A stretch of DNA of 64,000 bases. Source: Lachnospiraceae bacterium (GTDB lineage: Bacteria > Bacillota > Clostridia > Lachnospirales > Lachnospiraceae). The notes under the pieces were generated by a model. That model ran no database searches, was not told the DNA's origin, and worked only from the letters and a program-made list of their open reading frames with translations. Of the stretch, positions 35,214 through 44,311 are shown piece after piece; the first letter of the stretch is position 1; each line of letters opens with the position of its first letter. Position numbers and translations under genes: made by a program. The stretch covers positions 124,001 to 188,000 of the forward strand of contig CABJAW010000001.1 of assembly GCA_902363665.1 (NCBI GenBank), in the 5' to 3' direction.

Positions 35214-35242
35214 ATTTTAACACACATATGTGTATCTGACAA
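35214..35242 (-). promoter_or_regulatory. Promoter and palindromic candidate operator of purL
   Basis: Minus strand: TTGTCA (35237-35242), 17 bases, TAAAAT (35214-35219). A perfect 12-bp palindrome ACACATATGTGT (35222-35233) fills the spacer. The roughly 180-base leader has hairpins with arms CGCTTTCAC/GTGAAGCG and AAAACGGA/TCCGTTTT and does not match a known purine riboswitch. Confidence 0.65.
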
Positions 35243-35263
35243 GTTTTAACGTCTTATTTTTAG

Positions 35264-37906
35264 CTACTGTTCCGAGTCGCCTTCCGTAATGCCGCGCATT
35301 TTACCGGTGTCCCGTTCCCGGCCCGCCCAGAACATTTCCAGCTTTTTCTGTACCGTCTGCAGTGTGCAGCCGGGCGGATTCCCCCATTCTTCCGGGAACA
35401 TTCTTTGATATCCTGCCTTCCCGAACCGTTCGTCAAGCAGAAGAATCACTCCCTCGTCCTCGTCGGTGCGGATCACCCGGCCCGCTGACTGAAGCACCTT
35501 GTTCATTCCCGGGCAAAGATAGGCATAAAAAAATCCATCCTCTCCCCGCTTATCAAAAAATGTTTTCAACAGTTCCCTCTCCCGGCAGACCTGTGGAATT
35601 CCAGTACCGACGACCACCGCACCGATGAGCCGTTCTTTCTTTAAATCAATTCCCTCTCCAAAGATCCCGCCCATCACACAGAATCCGGCCAGCCCCTGCG
35701 GATGTACCGCCTCAAACCTTTCCAGGAATTCTTCCCTTTGCGTTTCTGTCATCCCCGGTGTCTGGCAGAGCAGTTCTATCTCCTCCCTCTCCTTTTCACA
35801 GAGCGCCTGAAACTGTACAGCCACATCCTCCAGCATCTGATAGGAAGAGAAAAACACCATATAGTTTCCCCTCTTTGCACAAATCGCCCGCATGATATAG
35901 GCCGCTATGCGCACATACTGCTGCTCTGTCCGATTCTGATAACGGCTGCTCGTATCAGTTCCGATCAGGATCTGGCGTTTATCCGGCGAAAAGACCGGTT
36001 CCGCGTAAACAGCGTAATTGTCATCTCTGGTGCTCAGCAGACTTTTATAATAACCGATCGGCAGAAACGTTGCTGAAAAAAAGACGGTACTCCGCCCGCG
36101 GTTCAGGCATTCCTGCAGATTTGCCGACGTATCCACACAGTACAGACGCAAAAGAAATCTCCCATCCCCGCACAGCTGTGAATAAATCACATAATTTTCA
36201 TCCAGCCGATCGCTCACCTCAAGGAAGCTTCTCACCTGGAAATAAAGCTCTTTCACCTGTTTTCTAAGCACAGCATTGTGACTGTTCTCCAGAAATTCTT
36301 CCATCACACCGCACAGATTCATCAGATACACCGGAAATATTCCGATATCTTCCAGTACTGCAAGCTCTCCCTGCCCCCTTTTTTTCTCCAGCAGCCATGC
36401 ATTGCACCGTTCCAGCGCACGCGTCAGCTTCCTGCTTTGCTCCTTCACTTCTTTTTTCAGGGAAAGAAAATCTTCCTTATATAGAGAGGCCGAAAACATT
36501 TCCCTTGCCCGGTCCACAAGATTATGCGCCTCGTCAATCAGAAAAAGGTACTCCCCTTTATTATTATCACTAAAAAACCGCTTCAGCTTTGCCCGCGGAT
36601 CAAACAGGTAATTGTAATCGCAGATCACTGCATCCGACCACAGTGCGGTATCAAGGCTCATCTCAAATGGGCAGACCCGCCACTTTTCCGCCTGCTCCAG
36701 AATCGCCGCCCGGTCAAATGCTTCTTTCGCAGAGATCAGTTCAAACACTGCATCATTGACACGGTCATAATGCCCTTTCGCATACGGACAGGCCTCCGGA
36801 TTACACTCTGTCTCATCCATGAAACAGATTTTCTCCTTTGCCGTCAGTGTCACAGTCTTTAAGTGCATGCCTCCGTCCCGAAGAATTGTGAACGCTTCCT
36901 CTGCCACCGTACGCGTCACGGTCTTTGCCGTCGCATAAAAAATCCGCTCCGTCAGCCCTTCTCCCATTGCTTTTACTGCCGGATATACCGTCGACAGCGT
37001 CTTTCCTGTCCCGGTCGGTGCCTGAATGAAGAGTGTCTTTTTCCGAAGGATCGTCCGGTACACGTCACCGGCCAGCTTTCTCTGTCCCCTGCGCCACGGG
37101 AATGGAAACTCCAGTGTTTTGAGGGATGCGCCGCGCACTTCCTCCCAGCGTTTCTGAAGTTCTGCCCATTTGTGATAGCGGCTGATCAGATTCTCAAACC
37201 ATTCCGTCAGTTCTTCTTTTTCGAATCTGCTGCGGAACCGCCGCACTTCCTCTGTTTCCTGTGTACAGTACGTCATCTGCACGCCGATTTTCTCCAGGTC
37301 ATTTTGCAGCAGATAAATATATGCATAGCATTTTGCCTGTGCCAGGTGCAGTTCATACGGATCTTCCAGAGTTTCCACCTCCCGGTACATCGTCTTAATT
37401 TCATCGATATACCAGATGTCCTCCGGGAAAATACCGTCCGCACGGCCCTCCATGATCAGAATATACCCGTTTCCTGGAAGGCTGACCGAAAGCGAAACCT
37501 CCGCACGGTATCCAGCGCCCATCCTTCCCTGGATTTTCCGGTGCAGGCGGCTTCCTTCCTGCATCGCATCATAATCCGGAAGATTGCCTCCTGTGCGGTC
37601 ATCGATATCACCAGACCGCAGAATAAATTCTACCAGCTGACGAACCGAAATCCGAATTTCCCGGATTTTATCTTTTTTTTCATTTTCCCGGTGTGTCTCT
37701 TCCTTCTTTTTTTCTCTGTTTTGTTTTTTTATCTCTGCCGCTTCTTTTTGTTCCTGCCTCTTTGAAACTGTATTTTTTTCTGCCACTGTACCCTCTTCTG
37801 CAGCTGCACTTTCTTCCGTTTTCTGCTTTTCGTACTCTGACGCAGATTTTCTTCTTTCCTGTTCCGTGGCGCTTATCATCTGCCTTTTCGACTTTTGCCC
37901 GGTCAT
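35264..37906 (-). CDS. Cas4-like nuclease fused to XPD/DinG-type helicase
   Basis: The start is uncertain; ATG 37906 gives 880 residues, and the longer GTG frame would begin upstream of a TATAAT box. After a charged, disordered 80-residue start comes a PD-(D/E)xK nuclease domain: GRADGIF (154-160) and YIDEIKTM (166-173) supply the Asp and the Glu-x-Lys. Then a superfamily 2 helicase: Walker A APTGTGKT (296-303), FLIDEAHNLVD, and four Cys (CFMDETECNPEACPY and later RVCPFE) that form the XPD-type iron-sulfur site. Motifs V-VI (FGEGIDLK, QSAGRVIRTDEDEG) are intact. A DNA-repair or processing role is likely. The Cas4-like part makes it a complete nuclease-helicase in one chain. Confidence 0.88.
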   Translation of the reverse strand: MTGQKSKRQMISATEQERRKSASEYEKQKTEESAAAEEGTVAEKNTVSKRQEQKEAAEIKKQNREKKKEETHRENEKKDKIREIRISVRQLVEFILRSGDIDDRTGGNLPDYDAMQEGSRLHRKIQGRMGAGYRAEVSLSVSLPGNGYILIMEGRADGIFPEDIWYIDEIKTMYREVETLEDPYELHLAQAKCYAYIYLLQNDLEKIGVQMTYCTQETEEVRRFRSRFEKEELTEWFENLISRYHKWAELQKRWEEVRGASLKTLEFPFPWRRGQRKLAGDVYRTILRKKTLFIQAPTGTGKTLSTVYPAVKAMGEGLTERIFYATAKTVTRTVAEEAFTILRDGGMHLKTVTLTAKEKICFMDETECNPEACPYAKGHYDRVNDAVFELISAKEAFDRAAILEQAEKWRVCPFEMSLDTALWSDAVICDYNYLFDPRAKLKRFFSDNNKGEYLFLIDEAHNLVDRAREMFSASLYKEDFLSLKKEVKEQSRKLTRALERCNAWLLEKKRGQGELAVLEDIGIFPVYLMNLCGVMEEFLENSHNAVLRKQVKELYFQVRSFLEVSDRLDENYVIYSQLCGDGRFLLRLYCVDTSANLQECLNRGRSTVFFSATFLPIGYYKSLLSTRDDNYAVYAEPVFSPDKRQILIGTDTSSRYQNRTEQQYVRIAAYIMRAICAKRGNYMVFFSSYQMLEDVAVQFQALCEKEREEIELLCQTPGMTETQREEFLERFEAVHPQGLAGFCVMGGIFGEGIDLKKERLIGAVVVGTGIPQVCRERELLKTFFDKRGEDGFFYAYLCPGMNKVLQSAGRVIRTDEDEGVILLLDERFGKAGYQRMFPEEWGNPPGCTLQTVQKKLEMFWAGRERDTGKMRGITEGDSEQ

Positions 37907-37989
37907 ACCATTTTCCGCCCTAATATTTTTGTCTTTACTCTGCCGGATCTGTTTTCCGGCCAGCCTCTGCTCTATTATACACCATATGC

Positions 37990-38025
37990 AAAAAGCAGCC
38001 ACAGATGATTTCTCATCTGCAGCTG
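37990..38025 (-). terminator. Terminator of the HPr-like gene
   Basis: On the minus strand GCAGC-TG-CAGATGA, a GAAA tetraloop and TCATCTG-TG-GCTGC form an interrupted stem followed by five T residues. Confidence 0.85.
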
Positions 38026-38068
38026 CCCGTCCTCCTGCACAACAAATACTTTCGCTAAAAGGAACGCA

Positions 38069-38296
38069 TTACATTGCGAATTTATTCAGTGTCTGTTCAA
38101 AACAATCCTGATCTTCCACATGATACTTTACCGTAAGCGGTCTCGTCAGATCCATACTCATCACACCCAGAATGGATTTTGCATCAACCACAACGCGATT
38201 ATAAAAAACATCCACATCATACTCGCATTTCTCAGCTGCCTTCACAAATTCCTTCACGTCTGAAAAAGCTTTCAGTTGAATTTTTTTCTCCAACAT
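38069..38296 (-). CDS. HPr-like protein lacking the phosphorylatable His
   Basis: The protein has 75 residues. Its second half reads VVVDAKSILGVMSMDLTRPL, a close match to the HPr region that carries regulatory Ser46 (here Ser41). The first half should have GLHARPA with active His15 but reads KAFSDVKEFVKAA instead. Phosphotransfer from enzyme I through His is therefore impossible. It may act as a regulator, for example as a docking mimic of HPr-Ser-P for CcpA, or be unrelated to sugar transport. No PTS genes are nearby. The gene is monocistronic with its own terminator. Confidence 0.8.
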   Translation of the reverse strand: MLEKKIQLKAFSDVKEFVKAAEKCEYDVDVFYNRVVVDAKSILGVMSMDLTRPLTVKYHVEDQDCFEQTLNKFAM

Positions 38297-38513
38297 TGCC
38301 GATCCCTCCTGTTCATTCTGCCGGTTCTGATTCGCTTAGAATCCGGTATAGTATTGCATACTTGACGCAATCCGTCAATGAAGGGATTTTTTCTCTGTTT
38401 TTTCTGATTCTGCAATTTTTGTCAGTTTAACCAAAGTTTTGACGGGACATAAGCAGTGCTGCATCCGCTTTCCGCCTCCCATGTTCAAACTTTTTTCACT
38501 GTTCCTATCAATT

Positions 38514-39296
38514 TTACCAATCCTTCTGCCCTTCTGTCATCCATTTTCTAAACTTATACGGCCATAACTGGCGCTGCAGCTGCGGATTCTCGCGCTCTTT
38601 GATAGAAACGCTGCTGCAGAAACCTCTCCACATCCGCTGAAATTCTGCTTCCTGCCCGGAAATCGCTCCCGCTTCAAACTTTTTGTTCTCCGCCGGAACA
38701 TCTTTTATGATCCACCACGGACCGTCAGCTTCATGTGCAAGTATATCACAGTGTGTATGATCAAAAATCAGAAAATGTTCCCGCGGAAAGCGATCCGCAA
38801 AGTGGGCACCTAAAAGCGGCAGCACCTGATTCTCCGGCGCAATCTCCGAAAACAGCACACCGCTTTGCAGCTCGTGGAAACGGATAAAGCCCATATACCG
38901 ATGTGTCTCATGCCAGACACTGCGCGACAGCTCCATTACGAGACAGACAGACGGATTTTGAATCTGTGCCAGAATATCTGCTCCCTTTCGCTTTCTGCCT
39001 TCGGGCAATGCAAGCACCAGTACGCGGTAGATTGCATCCGCACGTTCTTTGCAAAACGCCAGTGCCGCACGGCTGATCTGCTCCCATCCCTCTTCCCCCA
39101 GTTCTCTTTTAATCGTGCGCGCTACCTTCTCTGCTTTCTCCATATCAGTCTCTGCTTCCCGGTAATCAGCAAACAGTTCCATCGTCCCACCGCGCACCTG
39201 AAGCTTTACGTTTGCATGTCCGAGACGGCTCGCCCAGGCATCATATACCGCAGTAAAGATTCCTTCCATCGTATCATCACACAGAAAAATGGTCAT
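38514..39296 (-). CDS. DUF4130-type putative DNA metabolism protein (TIGR03915-like)
   Basis: The protein has 260 residues. It starts TIFLCDDTMEGIFTAVYDAWASR and contains the MGFIRFHEL and LIFDHTHCDILAHE segments characteristic of the DUF4130 family. It ends RQLWPYKFRKWMTEGQ. Family members occur beside a radical SAM protein with a helix-hairpin-helix tail and are thought to work with it in DNA repair or modification, but no reaction is proven. The gene overlaps the end of that partner by 20 bases, so the two are coupled in translation. Confidence 0.85.
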   Translation of the reverse strand: MTIFLCDDTMEGIFTAVYDAWASRLGHANVKLQVRGGTMELFADYREAETDMEKAEKVARTIKRELGEEGWEQISRAALAFCKERADAIYRVLVLALPEGRKRKGADILAQIQNPSVCLVMELSRSVWHETHRYMGFIRFHELQSGVLFSEIAPENQVLPLLGAHFADRFPREHFLIFDHTHCDILAHEADGPWWIIKDVPAENKKFEAGAISGQEAEFQRMWRGFCSSVSIKERENPQLQRQLWPYKFRKWMTEGQKDW

Positions 39297-40884
39297 AGCA
39301 GCGTCCCCCCTTATGATATTTCATGAACGCAGTCGCTTCGCGTTCAAAGAGTGAAAGCTGGCGGTATGTGATCGTCTCTGCCGGTCCGCTTCTGCCTCCG
39401 GACTGTGCACTCAGCAGACTGCGCAGGATAAAATCTTCGTGAAGCTTCAGCGGATACATCTGACGCCCCTGACACGTAATAAAATATACCGCCCGTTTCA
39501 GTACAACACCTGCCTTTTTCAGATCCGGAAAATTCAGCTGTCCCATCCTGCGTGCCTGCACAATCCGTCTGGCTGATTTGGGACCGATCCCTGGTACACG
39601 CAGCAGTGTATAGTAGTCTGCACGGTTCACTTCCACCGGAAAATGTTCCAGATGTGCAAGTGCCCAGTCGCACTTCGGATCCAGCAGCGTATTAAAGTTC
39701 GGATGATTCTCATCCAGAAGCTCTCCTGCCCCAAATCCATAAAAACGCAGCAGCCAGTCTGCCTGATACAGACGATGCTCTCTTCCAAGCGGCGGACCAT
39801 CCGGAAGATCCGGCAGCAGAGAATCGTCGTTTACCCGGACAAAAGCCGAATAGAACACACGCTTCAGATCGAATTTTCTGTACAGCGACTCTGCTACAGA
39901 AATAATCTGAAAATCACTTTCCGCAGTAGCACCGATGATCATCTGTGTACTCTGACCGGCCGGAACAAATCGAGGAAGTGCATGTAAGGCTCCCGCAGTG
40001 CGCAGATGCTGATTTCTTATCTGCCAGAAATCTCCACCTGCTTTTCTTTCCGTTTCATGATTCCCCTTATATAAAAGTCTTCCTGAAGCGCCTCCGTCTG
40101 CATCTTTGCCCTCTCCGGTTTCTTTCATTTCTACGGCATTTCTGCGCTCCTCTGCCTGCTCACATCGGCTCTGTTTATCTTCGTCTTTTCTTATCAGAAG
40201 CTCTCCATTTTCTGCTGCAATCCTGCATTTTGGGGCATATCGTCCCTCCTCCGCCAAAAGCTCCTGATCTGCCTGCCTCAGCATCTGAACCTGGCGCATC
40301 GGCTCTAAAATCCGCCTGCGTGTTTTATGCGGTGCAAGCAGCTTCAGCCCTTCCGCGGTCGGCAGCTCCAGATTGACACTGACACGGTCCGCCAGAAATC
40401 CGATCCGGCTCACCATATCCTGCGGTGCGCCCGGAATCACCTTCACATGGATATATCCCTCAAACTGATACTTCCTGCGCAGCAGATACAGCGTCTTGTA
40501 CAGCTCATTCATCGTATACTCCGGCGTATGCAGCACCCCGGAACTTAAAAACAGTCCCTCAATATAGTTTCTCCGGTAAAATTCCATCGTGAGCGTACAG
40601 ACCTCTTCTGGCGTAAATGATGCTCGTACCGTATCATTCGAGCGTCGATTAATACAATAATGACAATCAAAAATGCATTCATTCGTAAACAGGATCTTTA
40701 AAAGAGAAATACACCTGCCATCCGCCGAAAATGTATGGCAGATTCCCGGTGCCATGCAGCTGCCCATGCCACTTCCGCTGCCCTTTCGATCCACGCCGCT
40801 TGACGTGCAGGCCACATCATATTTCGCCGCATCTGAAAGAATCTCCAGTTTTTGATACAGATCCAGTTCCTGTGTAATTATCAT
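39277..40884 (-). CDS. Putative DNA-modification/repair radical SAM protein (TIGR03916-like)
   Basis: The protein has 535 residues. The radical SAM cluster site is C70-xxx-C74-xx-C77 in NECIFDCHYC. N-terminal Cys residues (26, 43, 49) could bind a further cluster. The C-terminal third carries a helix-hairpin-helix DNA-binding element, RVPGIGPKSARRIV, and a UDG-like context. Between about 206 and 300 there is a charged insert (rich in Lys, Glu, Arg, Gly) separating the SAM barrel from STQMIIGATAESD, probably a flexible loop. The partner DUF4130 gene follows with a 20-base overlap. Confidence 0.88.
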   Translation of the reverse strand: MIITQELDLYQKLEILSDAAKYDVACTSSGVDRKGSGSGMGSCMAPGICHTFSADGRCISLLKILFTNECIFDCHYCINRRSNDTVRASFTPEEVCTLTMEFYRRNYIEGLFLSSGVLHTPEYTMNELYKTLYLLRRKYQFEGYIHVKVIPGAPQDMVSRIGFLADRVSVNLELPTAEGLKLLAPHKTRRRILEPMRQVQMLRQADQELLAEEGRYAPKCRIAAENGELLIRKDEDKQSRCEQAEERRNAVEMKETGEGKDADGGASGRLLYKGNHETERKAGGDFWQIRNQHLRTAGALHALPRFVPAGQSTQMIIGATAESDFQIISVAESLYRKFDLKRVFYSAFVRVNDDSLLPDLPDGPPLGREHRLYQADWLLRFYGFGAGELLDENHPNFNTLLDPKCDWALAHLEHFPVEVNRADYYTLLRVPGIGPKSARRIVQARRMGQLNFPDLKKAGVVLKRAVYFITCQGRQMYPLKLHEDFILRSLLSAQSGGRSGPAETITYRQLSLFEREATAFMKYHKGGRCYDHFSV

Positions 40885-41064
40885 TTTGTGCCTCCATACT
40901 GAATTCTCGCGCAGAACTCTTGTTCTGAACCCATGTTCTTATTTTAGCACAAATGTTCGATATTGCAAGTGTTTTTTTCTTTTTTCTGAAAAGCGTTTTG
41001 CAGGCAAGTCCCCACTCACTGCCTGTCGCTCCGTGCAGCCCGCAGGAGCTTTGCCTGAATCGTA

Positions 41065-41103
41065 AAAGAAATCCGCTGCAATCTTTCTGCAGCGGATTTC
41101 TTT
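41065..41103 (-). terminator. Terminator of the CapA-CaCA operon
   Basis: AAAGAAATCCGCTGCA and its perfect complement form a 16-bp stem with a 7-base loop and short T runs on both sides. The 40885-41064 stretch holds only a weak GC-rich inverted repeat near 41000-41052 and nothing else recognised. Confidence 0.8.
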
Positions 41104-41132
41104 GAAACCGGCTTCTCCCACCGAAGTCTTTT

Positions 41133-41182
41133 TTAACCAGGTCAAGCAAGCAGCGAAGCGGACTGTGAATATCCGCTTTGAC
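41133..41182 (+). repeat. Family-2 intergenic repeat, copy 2
   Basis: This is the reference 50-bp copy: it starts TTAACCAGGTCAAGCAAG and ends ATATCCGCTTTGAC. It starts in the T run of the sequence AAGTCTTTTTT. Confidence 0.75.
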
Positions 41183-41214
41183 GTTTTAACCAAAACATTT
41201 GCATCACCAATCTG

Positions 41215-42183
41215 TCACATCACAAACTGGATCACACAGAATGCTGCATAAATGGCAAGCAGCAATATCCCCTGCACTCTGGAAAGTTTTCCCCGGATCA
41301 ATGTCGGAACCGTGAGCAGCAGCATCACGGCAAACATGACCGGAATGTCCAGCACAAGTGAAGCCGGATGTCCAAGCAGCATTGACTCTGACGGAATCGC
41401 AAACGGTGCAAGCGTCACCGATACTCCGCTCACAAGCACCAGATTGAACAGGTTTGCTCCGATGACATTTCCAAGTGAAAGTGCTCCATGCCCTTTTGCC
41501 AGAGAGGTAATCGCCGTTACAAGCTCCGGCAGGGAAGTGCCAAGCGCTACAAACGTCAATGCAATTACTGACTCCGGTACGCCGAGTGCCTGTGCGATCA
41601 GCGTGCCATTATCTACCAGCAGATTTGCACCAACTGCAATCAAAGCAGCTCCAATGACCAGAAGACCGATATTTTTGCCGATCGAATTCCCATTTTCCTC
41701 TGCCTCTTCAACTTCGGCTGCCTGCTCCGGGTTTGATTTCATCTGTTTTACCGTAACGATCATGTATACAACAAAGATCAGAAGCAGCACAACACCGACC
41801 GGCCGGCTGAAATACCCTGTAAAATAGGCAACACCTGCATAAATCACTGCCGCTGTGAAAAAGAACAGCACCGGCGTGCGAAGCGTCTTCTTATCGATCA
41901 CCCCCGGGCGGATTGCTACCGTCAGCGCCGCAATCAGCGCCGTATTGCAGATCACCGAACCGATCGCATTTCCATAGGCGATCTCGCCATGCCCGGTCAG
42001 CGCAGAAGTCGTCGATACCATAACCTCCGGAAGCGTTGTGCCGATCGAAACGACGGTTGCTCCGATCAAAAGCTCCGGCAGATGAAATTTCCGCGCAATC
42101 CCCGTCGCACCGTCCACAAACCAGTCGCCGCCCTTGATCAGGCACAGCAAACCAACAAGAAATAATAATACTGGAATTACCAT
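41215..42183 (-). CDS. CaCA-family calcium/sodium antiporter
   Basis: The protein has 322 residues with ten or so membrane helices in two inverted halves. Each half has the alpha-repeat: GATVVSIGTTLPEVMVSTTSAL with GNAIGSVICNTAL, and TFVALGTSLPELVTAITS with GNVIGANLFNLVLV. These line the cation path. The family (YrbG-like) exchanges Ca2+ or other cations for Na+ or H+ at the cytoplasmic membrane. A short acidic loop (EQAAEVEEAEEN) separates the halves. The gene begins 3 bases after the CapA gene, so both are in one operon. Confidence 0.93.
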   Translation of the reverse strand: MVIPVLLFLVGLLCLIKGGDWFVDGATGIARKFHLPELLIGATVVSIGTTLPEVMVSTTSALTGHGEIAYGNAIGSVICNTALIAALTVAIRPGVIDKKTLRTPVLFFFTAAVIYAGVAYFTGYFSRPVGVVLLLIFVVYMIVTVKQMKSNPEQAAEVEEAEENGNSIGKNIGLLVIGAALIAVGANLLVDNGTLIAQALGVPESVIALTFVALGTSLPELVTAITSLAKGHGALSLGNVIGANLFNLVLVSGVSVTLAPFAIPSESMLLGHPASLVLDIPVMFAVMLLLTVPTLIRGKLSRVQGILLLAIYAAFCVIQFVM

Positions 42184-42186
42184 TCG

Positions 42187-43662
42187 TTACTCTCCTTTTT
42201 CATTTTTTCCGAACGCTGCCTTTGCTTTCGCGAGTCCATCACCAAGCTCCTCCATCGTCCGTTCATAAGAATTTTTTGCGTCATCTCCCAGATCTGTGAT
42301 CCCGGTCTTTTTCGCGAGGCCATCCACATCGTCAAGCGGAAGAATATAATATTTTGAACCATTCTCCTGGAATCGGTACACCCAGGTCGGCAAAACATCC
42401 ACATCTTTTATTGTTACATTTCCTGCCGTATCCTGATGCAGGAAAAGCGTCACCATGACACCATCCTCCGTATGGCCGGTCGGCATCTCATTCGTCATCA
42501 GATACGTTCTCTGATTGCTCAGTGCATTGCCCTCGGAGAAAATGCAGAACATCTGATGTCCGTCCGCTACATTCTCAAACACATCGATCGGCTGCAGACA
42601 ATGCGGATGGCCTCCGATCAGCGCGTCCACCCCAAGGTCACAGAGCTTCTGCGCAATCTCACGCTGATCATCCGATTCCGTCAGATGATATTCCAGGCCC
42701 CAGTGCATATTTGCCACAATAAACTGGGCACCATCTGCCTTCATATCTTTTATGTTCTGTTCGGCTTCCTGATAAAAGGTATCCAGATCATCATAATCAA
42801 AACTGTTAATGAGATCCCAGTCTTTTTGCTCCAGGGGAATTCCATTTAAATTGACTCCGGTTCCGGTCGTCTCATAGACATAATCCATAAATCCGATCTT
42901 CACCCCATCCACATCTGCCACATAGTACCGCTTATCTGAGGTTGTCTGACGCATCCCCGTGTAAGCGATGCCATCCTTTTCATAAACTTCCATCGTGCGG
43001 TGAAATGCAGCAGAGAGCCCATCATAGGAATGATTCGTTGCGAGCATCTGCAGATCTACGCCGCTGTCACGGATATTTTCGATGATGACATCCGGCGATT
43101 TAAAATTCGGATAACCAGAATAGCCAAGTTCCGGTCCGCCAAGTGTTCCCTCAAACTCGCATGTCATAAAATCCGGTGCACTGTAATACGGTGTGATAAA
43201 TTTATACACCGATGAATAATCATAATTACCGTTCGCATCTGCGTATGAGGAAATAAACGGCGAATGCAGCAGCATGCAGCCCGTGCTTCCGATCGTAATG
43301 TCCTTTTCCTCATATACAGATCCTGTCTCGGTCTCAGTCTCCACAACTGTAGCCGGAGCAGATGCCGGATGTCCGGCAAACAGCTTTCCGATTCCGCGCA
43401 CTACGGTACTGATCAAAAGCAGAAGCAGTACTGCCGCCACGGCCGCAATGATCGCCAATGCCGTTTTTCGCTTCTTCTCACGCTCCAGATACTCCTGATA
43501 ATGCTTCGGGGACATGGTCTCTTTCAGATGCGCCTTCCATTTTTTCTGCTTTTCTATCCGTTTTTTCTGTTGCTTTATAAGATCCCCTATAAAATCTGCC
43601 GGTGTCGTTTTTCGCGGCGCAGGTTTCTTTTTTCTGGTCGTTTTTGCGGTTTTTTCTTCCAT
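42187..43662 (-). CDS. CapA-family membrane protein, second paralogue
   Basis: The protein has 491 residues: a basic N-terminal cytoplasmic part (TTRKKKPAPRKTTP) with a coiled-coil-like stretch, one membrane helix at about 67-88, then an extracellular CapA domain. Motifs are IGSTGCMLLHSP, CEFEGTLGGPELGY, LATNHSYDGLSA, NMHWGLEYH and GGHPHCLQPIDVF. Compared with the larger paralogue at 28035 it lacks the acidic domain and the Big_2 domain. The CapA fold binds metal and may act on phosphoesters or on a polymer; the true function in this context is unknown. The next gene encodes a cation antiporter. Confidence 0.85.
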   Translation of the reverse strand: MEEKTAKTTRKKKPAPRKTTPADFIGDLIKQQKKRIEKQKKWKAHLKETMSPKHYQEYLEREKKRKTALAIIAAVAAVLLLLLISTVVRGIGKLFAGHPASAPATVVETETETGSVYEEKDITIGSTGCMLLHSPFISSYADANGNYDYSSVYKFITPYYSAPDFMTCEFEGTLGGPELGYSGYPNFKSPDVIIENIRDSGVDLQMLATNHSYDGLSAAFHRTMEVYEKDGIAYTGMRQTTSDKRYYVADVDGVKIGFMDYVYETTGTGVNLNGIPLEQKDWDLINSFDYDDLDTFYQEAEQNIKDMKADGAQFIVANMHWGLEYHLTESDDQREIAQKLCDLGVDALIGGHPHCLQPIDVFENVADGHQMFCIFSEGNALSNQRTYLMTNEMPTGHTEDGVMVTLFLHQDTAGNVTIKDVDVLPTWVYRFQENGSKYYILPLDDVDGLAKKTGITDLGDDAKNSYERTMEELGDGLAKAKAAFGKNEKGE

Positions 43663-43828
43663 ATTTATACTACTTTCTTCCCCTGTTTTTCAACCCGGTC
43701 ATCCGTCTGCTTTCTCTTACCTGACCGTCTTCTCTTTGTCTGTCACTGCCAGGCGACAGACAGATTTCTGCAAATTGTCTACTGTTTATTGTCTTTTAAC
43801 AGTAGAGCGCCCGATACAGTCTGCCATC

Positions 43829-44047
43829 TCAGCAACTCTCAAGTGCCTCCAGAAATGCATTCAGTCTTGCCAGAAGCAGTTCTGTTTCAATCCCGTGTAC
43901 CTGTGCCGCTTCCTCCACTGTCTCCATCTGGGAAGACGGACATCCAATGCAATGCATGCCTCCTGCTACCAGTACCGGGGCGAGTCCCTCGTTAATCTGC
44001 AACAGTTCTCCGATTGTCATATCCTTCGTGATTACTGTAGATGCCAT
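43829..44047 (-). CDS. DUF1858 redox-disulfide protein
   Basis: The product has 72 residues. It has the DUF1858 pattern TKDMTIGELLQINEGLAPVLVAGGM-HCIGCPSS, with a CxxC pair (HCIGCP). A variable second Cys ends the chain (ESC). The family is often linked to the hybrid-cluster protein and annotated as its associated redox disulfide protein; no hcp gene is visible here. It is cytoplasmic and small enough to be an electron or thiol carrier. A ferredoxin gene is divergent from it. Confidence 0.85.
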   Translation of the reverse strand: MASTVITKDMTIGELLQINEGLAPVLVAGGMHCIGCPSSQMETVEEAAQVHGIETELLLARLNAFLEALESC

Positions 44048-44235
44048 TGCTGTTCCTCCTGTTCTCTCTTATTCTTTTTCATCAAAGCTGGGCTTTATTA
44101 TAGTACGTTTTCAAATGTGTTTCAAGGCACAGTCCCCCGAATCTGCCAAGTTTTGACATTCTTTAGAATTCGTAATATTCCGTAACATTTCCGTCATTTT
44201 TCACCGCTTGTTTTCTCAGAAATACAAGAAAGACA

Positions 44236-44264
44236 TTGCATTATTTCCCTTTTTGTATTAGAAT
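44236..44264 (+). promoter_or_regulatory. Promoter of the ferredoxin gene
   Basis: TTGCAT (44236-44241), 17-base spacer, TAGAAT (44259-44264), followed by AAAAGGAGG before the ATG at 44312. Confidence 0.75.
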
Positions 44265-44311
44265 AAGAAAAAGATTCCGAGAGGCAATCATTATAAAAGG
44301 AGGACAATATC

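Noticed and set aside
35027..35263. Purine or related riboswitch upstream of purL
   Set aside because: Two hairpins are present, but no core of a guanine, PRPP, ppGpp or ZTP riboswitch can be traced.
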